The notes beneath the pieces are model-generated. The model was not told where the DNA came from. It saw nothing but the letters and a program-made list of their open reading frames with translations, and did no database searches. From the NCBI GenBank assembly GCA_025964935.1, contig JAOPXW010000322.1:1-12585 (forward strand): 12,585 nucleotides of DNA, in the 5' to 3' direction. The stretch is from Friedmanniella sp. (GTDB lineage Bacteria; Actinomycetota; Actinomycetes; Propionibacteriales; Propionibacteriaceae). Position 1 is the stretch's first letter; each line of letters starts with the position of its first letter. The translations under genes were made by a program, and so were the position numbers. Positions 1 to 6,762 of this stretch are shown in pieces.

Positions 1-754
1 CGGCGAAGGGGGCGCACAGGTCGAGCAGCCGGATGAAGCCGGCGGCCGACCAGCCCGCCCGACCGACGAACAGCCCGTCGGTGTGGGGGTCACCGAGCAG
101 GGCGGCGGCGTTCTCGGCGTCCACCCCGCCCCCGTAGAGCACGGCGAGGGCGCCGGTGCCGGCCGACAGGTCGTCCAGCACCGCAGCGACCGTGGCCATC
201 ACCGGCGCAACCTCCTCGGGCCGGGCGGGCCGACCGTGCGCCCCGATGGCCCAGATCGGCTCGTAGGCCACGATCACCCGGGCGACCGAGCTCGGCTCGA
301 CCCGCGCCAGGGCCGCCCGCACCTGGGCCTCGATGAAGGCCGCCGCCCGACCGCTCTCGCGGACCTCGAGCGGCTCCCCCACGCAGATCAGCGGGATCAG
401 CCCGTACGCGAGGGCGGCGGCCGCCTTGGCCGCCACCGTCTCGTCGGTCTCACCGAACTGGGCCCGGCGCTCGGAGTGGCCCATCTCGACCAGGACGGCA
501 CCCGCGTCGGCGACCATCCGCATCGAGACCTCACCGGTCCCGGCCCCCTCCTCGCCCCAGTGCGCGTTCTGCGCGCCGAGCAGCAGGCGGGAGTCCGGAC
601 CGAGCCGGTCCCGGACGCTGGCCAGGGCGGTGTGGGCCGGCAGCACGAACGGCTGCAGGCCCTCGGCCACCTCGTACGTCGACAGCTCGTCGATGAAGGA
701 CGCGGCCTCGGCCAGCGTCTTGTTCATCTTCCAGCTGGTGCCGACCCAGATCAC
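1..754 (-). CDS. lerI: TIM-fold isomerase, probable L-erythrulose-1-phosphate isomerase (3' end cut by the window)
   Basis: The gene starts at GTG 754-752, inside the stop region of the upstream dehydrogenase (shared bases GTGA), so the two are probably translationally coupled. 251 codons are visible. The usual family length is about 250-260, so only a few C-terminal residues are missing. Triosephosphate isomerase hallmarks are present: the catalytic Lys in WKMNK (K9), His in EMGHSER (H93), Glu in AYEPIWAIG (E165) and the phosphate-binding YGGGV and GLFVGRAGW segments. The start reads GTSWKMNKTLAEA. The classical enzyme has Asn before WK, whereas the EryH/LerI (TpiA2) subfamily of erythritol clusters, as I remember it, has GTSWKMNKTLAEA. 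In that pathway the enzyme converts L-erythrulose-1-phosphate to D-erythrulose-4-phosphate in the cytoplasm. Pairing with an EltD-like gene supports this reading. A glycolytic TpiA is the alternative, but it would normally sit in gap-pgk-tpiA. Confidence 0.8.
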   Translation of the reverse strand, partial: MIWVGTSWKMNKTLAEAASFIDELSTYEVAEGLQPFVLPAHTALASVRDRLGPDSRLLLGAQNAHWGEEGAGTGEVSMRMVADAGAVLVEMGHSERRAQFGETDETVAAKAAAALAYGLIPLICVGEPLEVRESGRAAAFIEAQVRAALARVEPSSVARVIVAYEPIWAIGAHGRPARPEEVAPVMATVAAVLDDLSAGTGALAVLYGGGVDAENAAALLGDPHTDGLFVGRAGWSAAGFIRLLDLCAPFA

Positions 755-1857
755 GGGATCAGCGACACCTTGATCGACTCCTTGCCGCTGGCGACCAGGT
801 CCAGACCCTTCTGGAAGTCGGCCAGGGGCAGCTGGTGGGTGCAGATCTTGTCCATCGGCAGTCGACCGGACTCGATCATCCGGATCGCCGCCGGCCAGCA
901 GTGCGGGCCCAGGTGCGCGCCACGGACGTCGAGCTCCTTGTCGTCGCTGATGATCGACCAGTCCACTGTCACGTCGGAGCCGAAGACGCTGTACTCCACG
1001 TAGGTGCCGAGCTTGCGGAGCAGGTTCAGGCCCTGCCCGACCGCCGACGGGTGACCGGTGCCCTCGATGTAGACGTCAGCGCCGTAGCCGTCGGTCAGCT
1101 CCTTGACCCGGGCGACCGCGTCCTCGGTGCCGATGTTGATGGTCAGGTCGGCCCCGCACTCCAGGGCCAGGTCCAGCTTGTCCTGGGCCATGTCCAAGGC
1201 GATGACCAGCTTGGGGTTCTTGGCCTTGGCCCCTGCGATCATGCCCAGCCCGATCGGGCCGCAGCCGGCGACCACGACCACGTCCTCGAAGGCGATGTCG
1301 GCCCGCTCGACCGCGTGCAGCGCGCACGACAGCGGCTCGGCGAACGCGGCGTGCGCCGGCGGCAGGTCCTTCGACACCTTGTGCACCAGGGAGGCCGCGG
1401 TGAAGACCATGTACTCCGCCATCGCGCCGGGCGTCCGGCGCTTGAAGCCGAACATGTCGTGCGGGGCGCACATCCAGTACTTGCCGTCCAGGCAGTAGCG
1501 ACACTTCCAGCAGGGCACGATCTGCTCGGCGACCACCCGGTCGCCCACCGTGACGCCCCAGTGCGCGGCGGCCTCGTCGTCCAGCTGGACGATGGTGCCG
1601 ACGAACTCGTGGCCCGGGATGACCTCGGTCTCGGCCCAGGCCGGCCGGTTGGCGTCGCCCCAGAACTTGGGCGCCCCGTGGTAGCACTTCAGGTCGCTGG
1701 CGCAGATCCCCACGCCCTCCACCTTGACCAGCGCCTCGCCGGCGGCCGGGGTGGGGACGTCGACGGTCTCCAGCTGGTAGTTCTCGGGTCCGTGGCAGAC
1801 CACCGCCTGCATCGTGGTGGGGATCTGCGGGCCGGTCTCGGCCGATTCCTGGGTCAT
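751..1857 (-). CDS. eltD: Zinc-dependent medium-chain dehydrogenase, probable erythritol/L-threitol dehydrogenase
   Basis: A 368-residue zinc alcohol dehydrogenase of the sorbitol/threonine dehydrogenase type. Catalytic zinc ligands are C52 (GICASD), H83-E84 (PGHEF) and E174. Structural zinc cysteines are C116, C119, C122 and C130. The nucleotide fold has GCGPIG at 198-203, and an acidic D222 at the end of the second strand implies NAD+ rather than NADP+. Stretches such as CYHGAPKFWG, EQIVPCWKCRYC, GKYWMC and DKELDVRGAHLGPHCWP closely match what I remember of mycobacterial EltD, which oxidises erythritol and L-threitol to L-erythrulose. The ATG at 1857 has a TCCTCC complement (GGAGGA) at 1863-1868, five bases upstream. 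The gene overlaps the downstream isomerase by two bases and faces a divergent SorC regulator. The polyol dehydrogenase class is certain. The four-carbon substrate rests on family resemblance and neighbours. Confidence 0.85.
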   Translation of the reverse strand: MTQESAETGPQIPTTMQAVVCHGPENYQLETVDVPTPAAGEALVKVEGVGICASDLKCYHGAPKFWGDANRPAWAETEVIPGHEFVGTIVQLDDEAAAHWGVTVGDRVVAEQIVPCWKCRYCLDGKYWMCAPHDMFGFKRRTPGAMAEYMVFTAASLVHKVSKDLPPAHAAFAEPLSCALHAVERADIAFEDVVVVAGCGPIGLGMIAGAKAKNPKLVIALDMAQDKLDLALECGADLTINIGTEDAVARVKELTDGYGADVYIEGTGHPSAVGQGLNLLRKLGTYVEYSVFGSDVTVDWSIISDDKELDVRGAHLGPHCWPAAIRMIESGRLPMDKICTHQLPLADFQKGLDLVASGKESIKVSLIP

Positions 1858-1862
1858 GCTCG

Positions 1863-1868
1863 TCCTCC
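1863..1868 (-). promoter_or_regulatory. Shine-Dalgarno sequence of the eltD-like gene
   Basis: GGAGGA on the minus strand with five bases before ATG 1857-1855. It fixes this start against another in-frame candidate, the ATG of the TTMQAVV segment (residue 16), which has no comparable site. Confidence 0.75.
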
Positions 1869-1942
1869 ATGCTGGGCGTGGGGTGGGGCCTTGGGTCGGT
1901 CGGCTCGGGTCTCACGCAGCCGGATCCGCAAGCCGTGACCTC

Positions 1943-1971
1943 ACCCTAGCCACGATCCCGGACCATGTCCA
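1943..1971 (-). promoter_or_regulatory. Promoter of the eltD-lerI operon
   Basis: Read on the minus strand: -35 TGGACA (1971-1966), a 17-base spacer, and -10 TAGGGT (1948-1943), a common actinobacterial form. The predicted start is near 1936, leaving a leader of about 79 bases with a Shine-Dalgarno site. The -35 box directly touches the inverted repeat at 1972-1983, so a regulator bound there would influence polymerase. Confidence 0.65.
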
Positions 1972-1983
1972 GAACAAATGTTC
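1972..1983. promoter_or_regulatory. Inverted repeat GAACA-N2-TGTTC, candidate operator of the divergent SorC regulator
   Basis: GAACAAATGTTC has perfect five-base arms separated by AA. It lies in the only shared control region between the dehydrogenase and the regulator, and it is AT-rich against a very GC-rich background. It abuts the -35 box of the eltD promoter. Its centre is about 41.5 bases upstream of the predicted eltD start and about 48 bases upstream of the predicted regulator start. Autoregulation plus control of the operon is the simplest inference. Binding by the SorC protein is not shown by sequence. Confidence 0.55.
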
Positions 1984-2013
1984 AGGGGTCTGGTGGGGAC
2001 CCGGGAAGGCGTA

Positions 2014-2025
2014 CATACTTCATCC
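2014..2025 (+). promoter_or_regulatory. -10 box and start region of the SorC regulator gene (leaderless)
   Basis: CATACT at 2014-2019 is followed by exactly six bases and ATG 2026, which places the transcription start on the initiation codon. There is no Shine-Dalgarno sequence at useful spacing; the nearest purine run, around 2001-2009, is too far away. No convincing -35 box is seen. Confidence 0.5.
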
Positions 2026-3030
2026 ATGACCGCAGCCCACGGAGGTCCCGGCAGACCCCCGCCGCCGACGTCCGGCGACAATGGCCACTTCCCCAGCTCG
2101 CTGCTGTACGCCGCCGCGAAGATGTACTACGACGAGGACGCGACCCAGGTGGAGGTCGCCCGCAAGCTCAACACGAGCCGCGCCACGGTGTCGCGGCTGC
2201 TCGCCCAGGCGCGGGCCCGGGGCATCGTCCGGATCGAGGTCGTCGAGCCCGACCACACCGACCACGAGGTGCTGGCCGCCGAGCTCTGCCGGGTGCTCGG
2301 CCTGCGCGCCGCCCACATCTCGGCCCCGATGCTGGCCGTCGGGGAGACGCGCTCGGTCGAGGACGTGATGGGGCGGGTGCTCGCGCCGGCCGTCGGCCGG
2401 GCCCTGAGCGGAGCCGGTCTGGTCCGCGGCGACGTGCTGCTGGTCTCCTCGGGCCGCACCGTGTACGAGGTGGCCCGCTTCGCCCTCCCCGACCTGCCCG
2501 GCGTGCTGGTGGCCCCCACGGTGGGCGGCACCGACCAGCCCGAGGGCTGGTACCAGACCAACGAGATCGCCCGGCACGTCGCCGAGCGGATCGGGGGCCG
2601 CGCGACCTACCTGTTCGCCCCCGCGCTGCCCGGCCCGGAGCTCTTCGCCGTGCTGCAGCACGACCCGGCCATCCAGCGGGTGCTGCAGCTGTGGCCGAAC
2701 GCGCGGTGCGTCCTGACCGGGGTCGGGGCTCCCCCCACCCTGCGGCAGCAGGCCCCGCAGTTCGTCGACGTCTACTCCGCGGCCCTGGCCGAGGCCGTCG
2801 GCGACGTCTGCTCCCGGTTCTTCACCAGCGACGGCGAGCCGGTGCACTTCCCCGGCAGCGAGCGGCTGATCGCGGTGGAGCTGGAGCTGCTCCGACAGAT
2901 CCCGGTGGTGATCGCCGTGGCCGCCGGCCGGGAGAAGGTCGCCCCCATCCGCGCCGCCGCCCGGGCGGGCTACTTCAACGAGCTGGTCACCGACCCCCAG
3001 ACCGCCGAGGAGCTCATCGCGCTGGGCTGA
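2026..3030 (+). CDS. SorC-family sugar-responsive transcriptional regulator
   Basis: A 334-residue DNA-binding regulator. After a flexible Pro/Gly-rich N-terminus of about 20 residues, LLYAAAKMYYDEDATQVEVA followed by RKLNTSRATVSRLLAQAR (residues 26-63) forms the helix-turn-helix typical of SorC/CggR-like proteins. Residues of about 80-334 form the sugar-binding domain: a phosphosugar-isomerase-like fold with VLLVSSGRTVYEVA, PTVGGTD, LTGVGAP, GDVCSRFFTSDG and a C-terminal VVIAVAAGREKVAPIRAA. EryD, the Brucella erythritol-operon regulator, belongs to this family. The divergent EltD-like/LerI-like pair suggests the effector is erythritol, L-erythrulose or a phosphorylated intermediate. I chose ATG 2026 over an upstream in-frame ATG at 1978 because that one lies inside the inverted repeat and would add 16 non-family residues. 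The family call is firm; the effector is inferred. Confidence 0.88.
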   Translation: MTAAHGGPGRPPPPTSGDNGHFPSSLLYAAAKMYYDEDATQVEVARKLNTSRATVSRLLAQARARGIVRIEVVEPDHTDHEVLAAELCRVLGLRAAHISAPMLAVGETRSVEDVMGRVLAPAVGRALSGAGLVRGDVLLVSSGRTVYEVARFALPDLPGVLVAPTVGGTDQPEGWYQTNEIARHVAERIGGRATYLFAPALPGPELFAVLQHDPAIQRVLQLWPNARCVLTGVGAPPTLRQQAPQFVDVYSAALAEAVGDVCSRFFTSDGEPVHFPGSERLIAVELELLRQIPVVIAVAAGREKVAPIRAAARAGYFNELVTDPQTAEELIALG

Positions 3031-3045
3031 GCCCCCAGAGCCCCG

Positions 3046-3080
3046 AGCCCCCGGGCGCCCGAGCGCCCGAGCGAGGGCTT
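3046..3080 (+). terminator. GC-rich stem-loop after the SorC gene, possible terminator
   Basis: An inner hairpin, CGGGCGC (3052-3058) / GCGCCCG (3063-3069) with loop CCGA, sits inside a weaker outer pairing AGCCC (3046-3050) / GGGCT (3075-3079). Only a poor T run follows (TTCGTCC), so termination is uncertain. Confidence 0.4.
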
Positions 3081-3163
3081 CGTCCTCCGCCCCCACGGGT
3101 CCTCGATGACTCGCGAAACCGCCGCCCACGGCCGCTTTCGTCCGCTGAACACCACTGCTGGAC

Positions 3164-3200
3164 TTGCTCAGGCGTACGGCGGCGTGGTTAGCCTGGCTCC
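3164..3200 (+). promoter_or_regulatory. Promoter of the OmpA-domain lipoprotein gene (leaderless)
   Basis: -10 TAGCCT at 3189-3194 is followed by six bases and ATG 3201. A possible -35 TTGCTC lies at 3164-3169 with a 19-base spacer. There is no Shine-Dalgarno site before the ATG, consistent with a leaderless transcript. Confidence 0.5.
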
Positions 3201-4343
3201 ATGAGCCGCCGCCCCCTCGCCCTGCGCCGCCTGTCCCGTACGACCGCCGTCGTCGCGGTCGCGCTCTGTCTGGGCGGGCTCAGTGCCTGCTCCTCGGGCA
3301 GCACGCCCGGCACCAGCGAGAGCCCGCTGGCCCCCTCCAAGCCGGTGACGGTGGCCGGCAGCGTGGTCAGCACCGCCGGGTCGGCCAGCGAGATGGACAT
3401 CGTCGTGCCCGACCCGATCAAGGCGAGCTGGGCCGACCTGGGCTCCAAGGGGTCAGGGGTCGAGTGGGTGCAGGTCGGCGGCGACGCGAAGGCCACCGCC
3501 ACCCCGGTCGACCTGGCCTCCGGCGCCGACGTGGCCACCACGGCCCTGACCAAGGCGATGAACGAGCAGACGGCCAGCGCCCCCGACCGCTCGGCCCTGG
3601 CCGGTCTGTCCGCGCTGAAGTCCCCGGCCGGCGACCCGGTCTGGGTGTTCTCGCCGCTGCTCGACACCACCGGCGCCCTGGACTTCAACCAGCTGGCCTT
3701 CGACGAGTCCCCCACCACCGTGGTCAAGGCGGCCAAGAAGGCCGGCGAGCTGCCCGACCTGAAGGGGCGCGCGGTCGTCTTCGTGGTCACCCCGGTGGCC
3801 GGCGAGCAGAAGAAGCTGTCCGCCCTCCAGGTGGGCTACCAGCGCGCGGTCTGGGAGGGCGTCGCCCGGGCCGGGGGGGCGAAGAAGGTCACCTTCTACG
3901 ACGGCACCGGCACCACCCCGCGGACGGGGACCGTGAACGCCGTCGACGTGCCCGACCCCAACGACGCCATCAACTCCCAGACCCAGGGGAAGGTCAGTAC
4001 CTGCACCCTGCCCGCCCCGGCCCTCTTCGTCTCCGACCAGCCCACGCTGATCGACAAGAAGGCGACCCTGAAGGCCCTGAAGGCGTGCGTCGGCAAGCTC
4101 GACACCACCACCAAGATCACCGTGGAGGGTCACACCGCCGGCGTGGCCGGAGCCGACAACACCTTCGCCAAGAACCTCTCCACCCAGCGCGCCACCGAGG
4201 TCGCGGCGCTGCTGAGGGAGCTGAAGGTCCCGGCGCAGAACATCACCAAGGTGGTCGGCTACGGCAGCTCCAAGCCGATCGTGCCGCCGGCCTCCAACCC
4301 CAAGAACCGGGCCGTGGTGGTCACCTTCACCTCCCAGAGCTGA
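3201..4343 (+). CDS. Lipoprotein with C-terminal OmpA-like peptidoglycan-binding domain
   Basis: A 380-residue exported protein. Arg-rich residues 1-13 and a hydrophobic stretch (15-26) end in the lipobox LSAC with lipidated Cys30, followed by a Ser/Gly/Thr/Pro-rich linker. Residues of about 65-265 form a domain I do not recognise; its ends contain VVPDPIKASWADLG and DVPDPNDAINSQ. From about 274 an OmpA-like domain follows: an LFVSDQPTLI strand, ITVEGHTAG (306-314), NLSTQRATEVAALLREL (325-341), VVGYGSSKPIV (351-361) and NRAVVV (369-374). C268 and C296 could form a disulfide. The usual GHTD motif reads GHTA, losing the Asp that in studied OmpA domains helps bind diaminopimelate, whereas the RA arginine (R330) is kept. 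The likely role is anchoring the membrane surface to the cell wall. The gene appears monocistronic. Confidence 0.8.
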   Translation: MSRRPLALRRLSRTTAVVAVALCLGGLSACSSGSTPGTSESPLAPSKPVTVAGSVVSTAGSASEMDIVVPDPIKASWADLGSKGSGVEWVQVGGDAKATATPVDLASGADVATTALTKAMNEQTASAPDRSALAGLSALKSPAGDPVWVFSPLLDTTGALDFNQLAFDESPTTVVKAAKKAGELPDLKGRAVVFVVTPVAGEQKKLSALQVGYQRAVWEGVARAGGAKKVTFYDGTGTTPRTGTVNAVDVPDPNDAINSQTQGKVSTCTLPAPALFVSDQPTLIDKKATLKALKACVGKLDTTTKITVEGHTAGVAGADNTFAKNLSTQRATEVAALLRELKVPAQNITKVVGYGSSKPIVPPASNPKNRAVVVTFTSQS

Positions 4344-4372
4344 CCGGGGGCCAGCCCGGGGCCCGGGCCGAA

Positions 4373-4391
4373 GAGAGGATCAGCCCCTCTC
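4373..4391 (+). terminator. Stem-loop between the lipoprotein gene and sdaA
   Basis: GAGAGG (4373-4378) pairs with CCTCTC (4386-4391) across a seven-base loop, preceded by a G/C-rich self-complementary run at 4344-4370. No T tract follows, so a terminator role is only possible. Confidence 0.3.
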
Positions 4392-4414
4392 CTGCGCCGA
4401 CGGGCGGCGAGGGT

Positions 4415-4457
4415 TAGGGTCGGTCGAAACACCCCCCGGAACAGGAGGCTCTGCCTG
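4415..4457 (+). promoter_or_regulatory. -10 box, leader and Shine-Dalgarno sequence of sdaA
   Basis: TAGGGT at 4415-4420 matches the -10 box of the eltD operon exactly; no clear -35 is seen. AGGAGG at 4443-4448 has nine bases before GTG 4458, supporting this non-ATG start. The predicted leader is about 30 bases. Confidence 0.6.
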
Positions 4458-5840
4458 GTGACGGTCAGCGTGTTCGACCTCTTCAGTATCGGGATCGGTC
4501 CGTCCAGCTCGCACACCGTCGGCCCGATGCGGGCGGCCTTCAGCTTCGCCACCGCCCTGGCCGACGCGGGCCACCTGAACGCCACCACCCGCGTCTGGGC
4601 GCAGCTCTTCGGCTCGCTCGGGGCCACCGGACACGGGCACGGCAGCGGGCCCGCCGTGCTCTGGGGGCTGGAGGGCGAGGACCCCGAGACGGTCAACACG
4701 ACCACCGCGCCCCGCCGGGCGGCCGAGATCGTCGCGACCGGCCGGCTCAGCCTGCTCGGGGTGCACGAGATCGCCTTCGACCCCGACACCGACCTCGTCC
4801 TGCACCGGCGTCAGTCGCTCCCGTTCCACCCCAACGGCATGACCTTCACCGCGTACGCCGGCACCGAGGTCCTGCTCGCGCGGACCTACTACTCCATCGG
4901 CGGCGGCTTCGTCCTCGACGACGACGGCAGCGGCGCCCCCGAGCTCATCCCCGACCCGACGCCGGTCCCCTACCCGTTCCGGACCGCGACCGAGCTGCTG
5001 GAGCACTGCCGCGTCAACGACCTGCGCGTCAGTGACGTGATGCTGGCCAACGAGTGCGCCCGGCAGCCCGAGCCGGACGTCCGGGAGGAGCTGCTGGCGA
5101 TCTGGCGGGTGATGGCCCAGTGCGTGGAGAACGGCTCGGCCACCCCGGGCGTGCTGCCCGGCGGGCTCAAGGTCCGGCGGCGGGCCGCGGACCTGCACGC
5201 CCGGCTGATCACCGACGCCGGCCGGTTCCGCGACGAGATCGACCCGCTCGCCGCGATGGACTGGGTGACGCTGTGGGCGCTGGCGGTGAACGAGGAGAAC
5301 GCCTCCGGCGGCCGGGTGGTCACCGCCCCCACCAACGGCGCCGCCGGCATCATCCCGGCCGTCCTGCACTACGCGGTGACCTTCGTGCCCGAGACCGACG
5401 ACGACGCCATCGTCCGCTTCCTGCTCGTGGCCGGCGCGATCGGGGCGGTCTACCAGCAGACGGCCTCGATCTCGGGGGCCGAGGTGGGCTGCCAGGGTGA
5501 GGTCGGGACGGCGTGCTCGATGGCCGCCGGGGCCCTGGCCGAGATCCTGGGCGGCAGCCCCCAGCAGGTCGAGAACGCGGCCGAGATCGGGATGGAGCAC
5601 CACCTCGGTCTGACCTGCGACCCGGTCGGGGGTCTGGTCCAGATCCCGTGCATCGAGCGCAACGCGGTCGGCTCGGTCAAGGCCATCACGGCGGCCCGGC
5701 TGGCCCTCTACGGCGACGGCCGGCACACCGTCAGCCTGGACAAGGTCATCAAGACCATGATGGAGACCGGGGCGGACATGAAGGTGAAGTACAAGGAGAC
5801 CTCGCGCGGCGGTCTGGCGGTCAACATCGTCGAGTGCTGA
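4458..5840 (+). CDS. sdaA: L-serine ammonia-lyase, single-chain iron-sulfur type
   Basis: A 460-residue enzyme converting L-serine to pyruvate and ammonia with a [4Fe-4S] cluster instead of pyridoxal phosphate. The N-terminal beta domain opens with [21 protein letters not shown] (residues 4-24), diagnostic of the family. The catalytic alpha domain holds [11 protein letters not shown] (291-301) and [19 protein letters not shown] (342-360). Cluster cysteines are C345, C387 (LTCDPVGG) and C398 (QIPCIERN). The last residue, C460 (NIVEC), matches the C-terminal cysteine that occupies the fourth iron site in the Legionella enzyme ('tail in mouth'), with equal spacing to the other three. Length is normal, and beta and alpha parts are fused as in Gram-negatives and Actinobacteria. 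It is probably transcribed alone and supplies pyruvate from serine. Confidence 0.95.
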   Translation: MTVSVFDLFSIGIGPSSSHTVGPMRAAFSFATALADAGHLNATTRVWAQLFGSLGATGHGHGSGPAVLWGLEGEDPETVNTTTAPRRAAEIVATGRLSLLGVHEIAFDPDTDLVLHRRQSLPFHPNGMTFTAYAGTEVLLARTYYSIGGGFVLDDDGSGAPELIPDPTPVPYPFRTATELLEHCRVNDLRVSDVMLANECARQPEPDVREELLAIWRVMAQCVENGSATPGVLPGGLKVRRRAADLHARLITDAGRFRDEIDPLAAMDWVTLWALAVNEENASGGRVVTAPTNGAAGIIPAVLHYAVTFVPETDDDAIVRFLLVAGAIGAVYQQTASISGAEVGCQGEVGTACSMAAGALAEILGGSPQQVENAAEIGMEHHLGLTCDPVGGLVQIPCIERNAVGSVKAITAARLALYGDGRHTVSLDKVIKTMMETGADMKVKYKETSRGGLAVNIVEC

Positions 5841-5856
5841 ACGTCACGTCCAGCAT

Positions 5857-5869
5857 CCGAGGACCTCGG
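5857..5869 (+). other. Small inverted repeat between sdaA and the transglutaminase-like gene
   Basis: CCGAGG-A-CCTCGG, which folds as a five-pair stem with loop GAC. No T run follows. It may be a weak end-of-transcript hairpin for sdaA. Confidence 0.3.
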
Positions 5870-5902
5870 GCCCACCGCGGCCGGTCTGGAACGATCGATG
5901 CC

Positions 5903-6697
5903 ATGAAGCGCACGGTCACCAGCCATCTCGACCTCGGTCTCACCGGCAGCAGCCGCCTGGTCTTCAGCGTCGCGGTCGCCCAGGGGGCCCCGCTGGAGAG
6001 CGAGTCGATGTCGGTCCTGGTGGACGGTCAGTCCGTGCCCGTGCAGGAGCTCGTCGACATCCACGGCAACCGGCTGCACGTCCTCCAGGCCAGCGGCCAG
6101 CGGGTGACCATGGACTACCGCGCCGTGGTCGCCGGCCAGTTCGACGTGCCCGAGGTCAACGACTTCGACCAGATCACCTTCCTGCGCCCGAGCCGCTACT
6201 GCGAGTCCGACAGCCTCGCGCCCACGGCGGCCGGCGAGTTCGCCGGGCTGAGCGGCGCCCCGCTGCTGGCCGCGGTCAGCGACTGGGTGGCCGACAAGCT
6301 GACGTACGTCGCCGGCTCGAGCCTGCCCACCGACGGTGCGGTCCGCACCTTCCTGGGCCGCCAGGGGGTCTGCCGGGACTTCGCGCACCTCTCCATCGCC
6401 CTGCTGCGGGCCCTGAACGTTCCCGCCCGGATGGCCGCGGTCTTCGCCCCGGGGCTGAGCCCGATGGAGTACCACGCGGTCTGCGAGGCGTACGTCGACG
6501 GCGGCTGGTACGTCGTGGACGCCACCCACCTCGCCCCCCGGCAGAGCCTGCTCCGGGTCTCGACCGGCCGCGACGCCGCGGACACCGCGTTCCTGACCAA
6601 CTTCGGCGGCGCCCTGACCCTGGACGGGCTCGAGGTCACCGCCACCGTCGACGACTTCGGGACCGACGACGGCACCCAGCTGATCCAGCTCCGCTGA
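5903..6697 (+). CDS. Transglutaminase-like cysteine protease-fold protein
   Basis: A 264-residue cytoplasmic protein without signal peptide or membrane segment. Residues 1-95 form a beta-rich N-terminal domain; a Tyr-Cys rich turn (SRYCESD) follows. The transglutaminase core begins near 120. The triad is C157 in [12 protein letters not shown]191 in [11 protein letters not shown] and D206 in [10 protein letters not shown], all intact. This family (PF01841-type) cleaves or forms amide bonds; the bacterial members of this short form have no established substrate. I start at ATG 5903 because upstream in-frame codons overlap sdaA and give a non-family, Arg-rich sequence. A hexamer AACGAT at 5890-5895 lies seven bases before it, and no Shine-Dalgarno site is visible. 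It follows sdaA by 62 bases, so an operon with sdaA is also possible. Confidence 0.8.
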   Translation: MKRTVTSHLDLGLTGSSRLVFSVAVAQGAPLESESMSVLVDGQSVPVQELVDIHGNRLHVLQASGQRVTMDYRAVVAGQFDVPEVNDFDQITFLRPSRYCESDSLAPTAAGEFAGLSGAPLLAAVSDWVADKLTYVAGSSLPTDGAVRTFLGRQGVCRDFAHLSIALLRALNVPARMAAVFAPGLSPMEYHAVCEAYVDGGWYVVDATHLAPRQSLLRVSTGRDAADTAFLTNFGGALTLDGLEVTATVDDFGTDDGTQLIQLR

Positions 6698-6698
6698 G

Positions 6699-6720
6699 CC
6701 CGGCGCGCCGGGTGCACTTT
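6699..6720 (+). terminator. Short stem-loop after the transglutaminase-like gene
   Basis: CCCGG (6699-6703) / CCGGG (6708-6712) with loop CGCG, followed by TGCACTTT. Stem and T run are both short, so it is a weak terminator candidate placed two bases after the stop codon. Confidence 0.4.
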
Positions 6721-6750
6721 CGCGTCTGGGGTGTCGTCGGCGCCGTGGGC

Positions 6751-6756
6751 TAGAAT
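6751..6756 (+). promoter_or_regulatory. -10 box of the msiK-like gene
   Basis: TAGAAT is a near-ideal actinobacterial -10 box and the strongest in the window. Transcription should begin near 6763. No good -35 match lies 17-18 bases upstream, where the sequence is G-rich. Confidence 0.65.
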
Positions 6757-6762
6757 GCGGCC

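Noticed and set aside
1..754. Annotation as glycolytic tpiA
   Set aside because: Operon with a polyol dehydrogenase, TSWKMNK motif instead of GNWKMN, and no gap or pgk beside it; kept only as the alternative.
751..1857. Annotation as L-threonine 3-dehydrogenase or sorbitol dehydrogenase
   Set aside because: The zinc-enzyme class is shared, but there is no kbl partner for threonine breakdown, and the detailed sequence and isomerase neighbour fit erythritol/threitol dehydrogenase better.
83..1938. Long plus-strand frames opposite the isomerase and dehydrogenase
   Set aside because: Low-complexity translations; the minus strand encodes both families with intact active sites.
1978..2025. Upstream in-frame ATG for the SorC regulator
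   Set aside because: The codon lies within the inverted repeat and upstream of the -10-like box, so a transcript starting at 2026 would not include it.
1814..2029. 71-codon plus-strand frame spanning the divergent control region
   Set aside because: It overlaps the eltD start, promoter and inverted repeat, has no ribosome-binding site, and its end merely runs into the regulator gene.
3056..3073. Two and a quarter copies of CGCCCGAG as a tandem repeat
   Set aside because: Too short to be meaningful; it is accounted for by the hairpin arms after the SorC gene.
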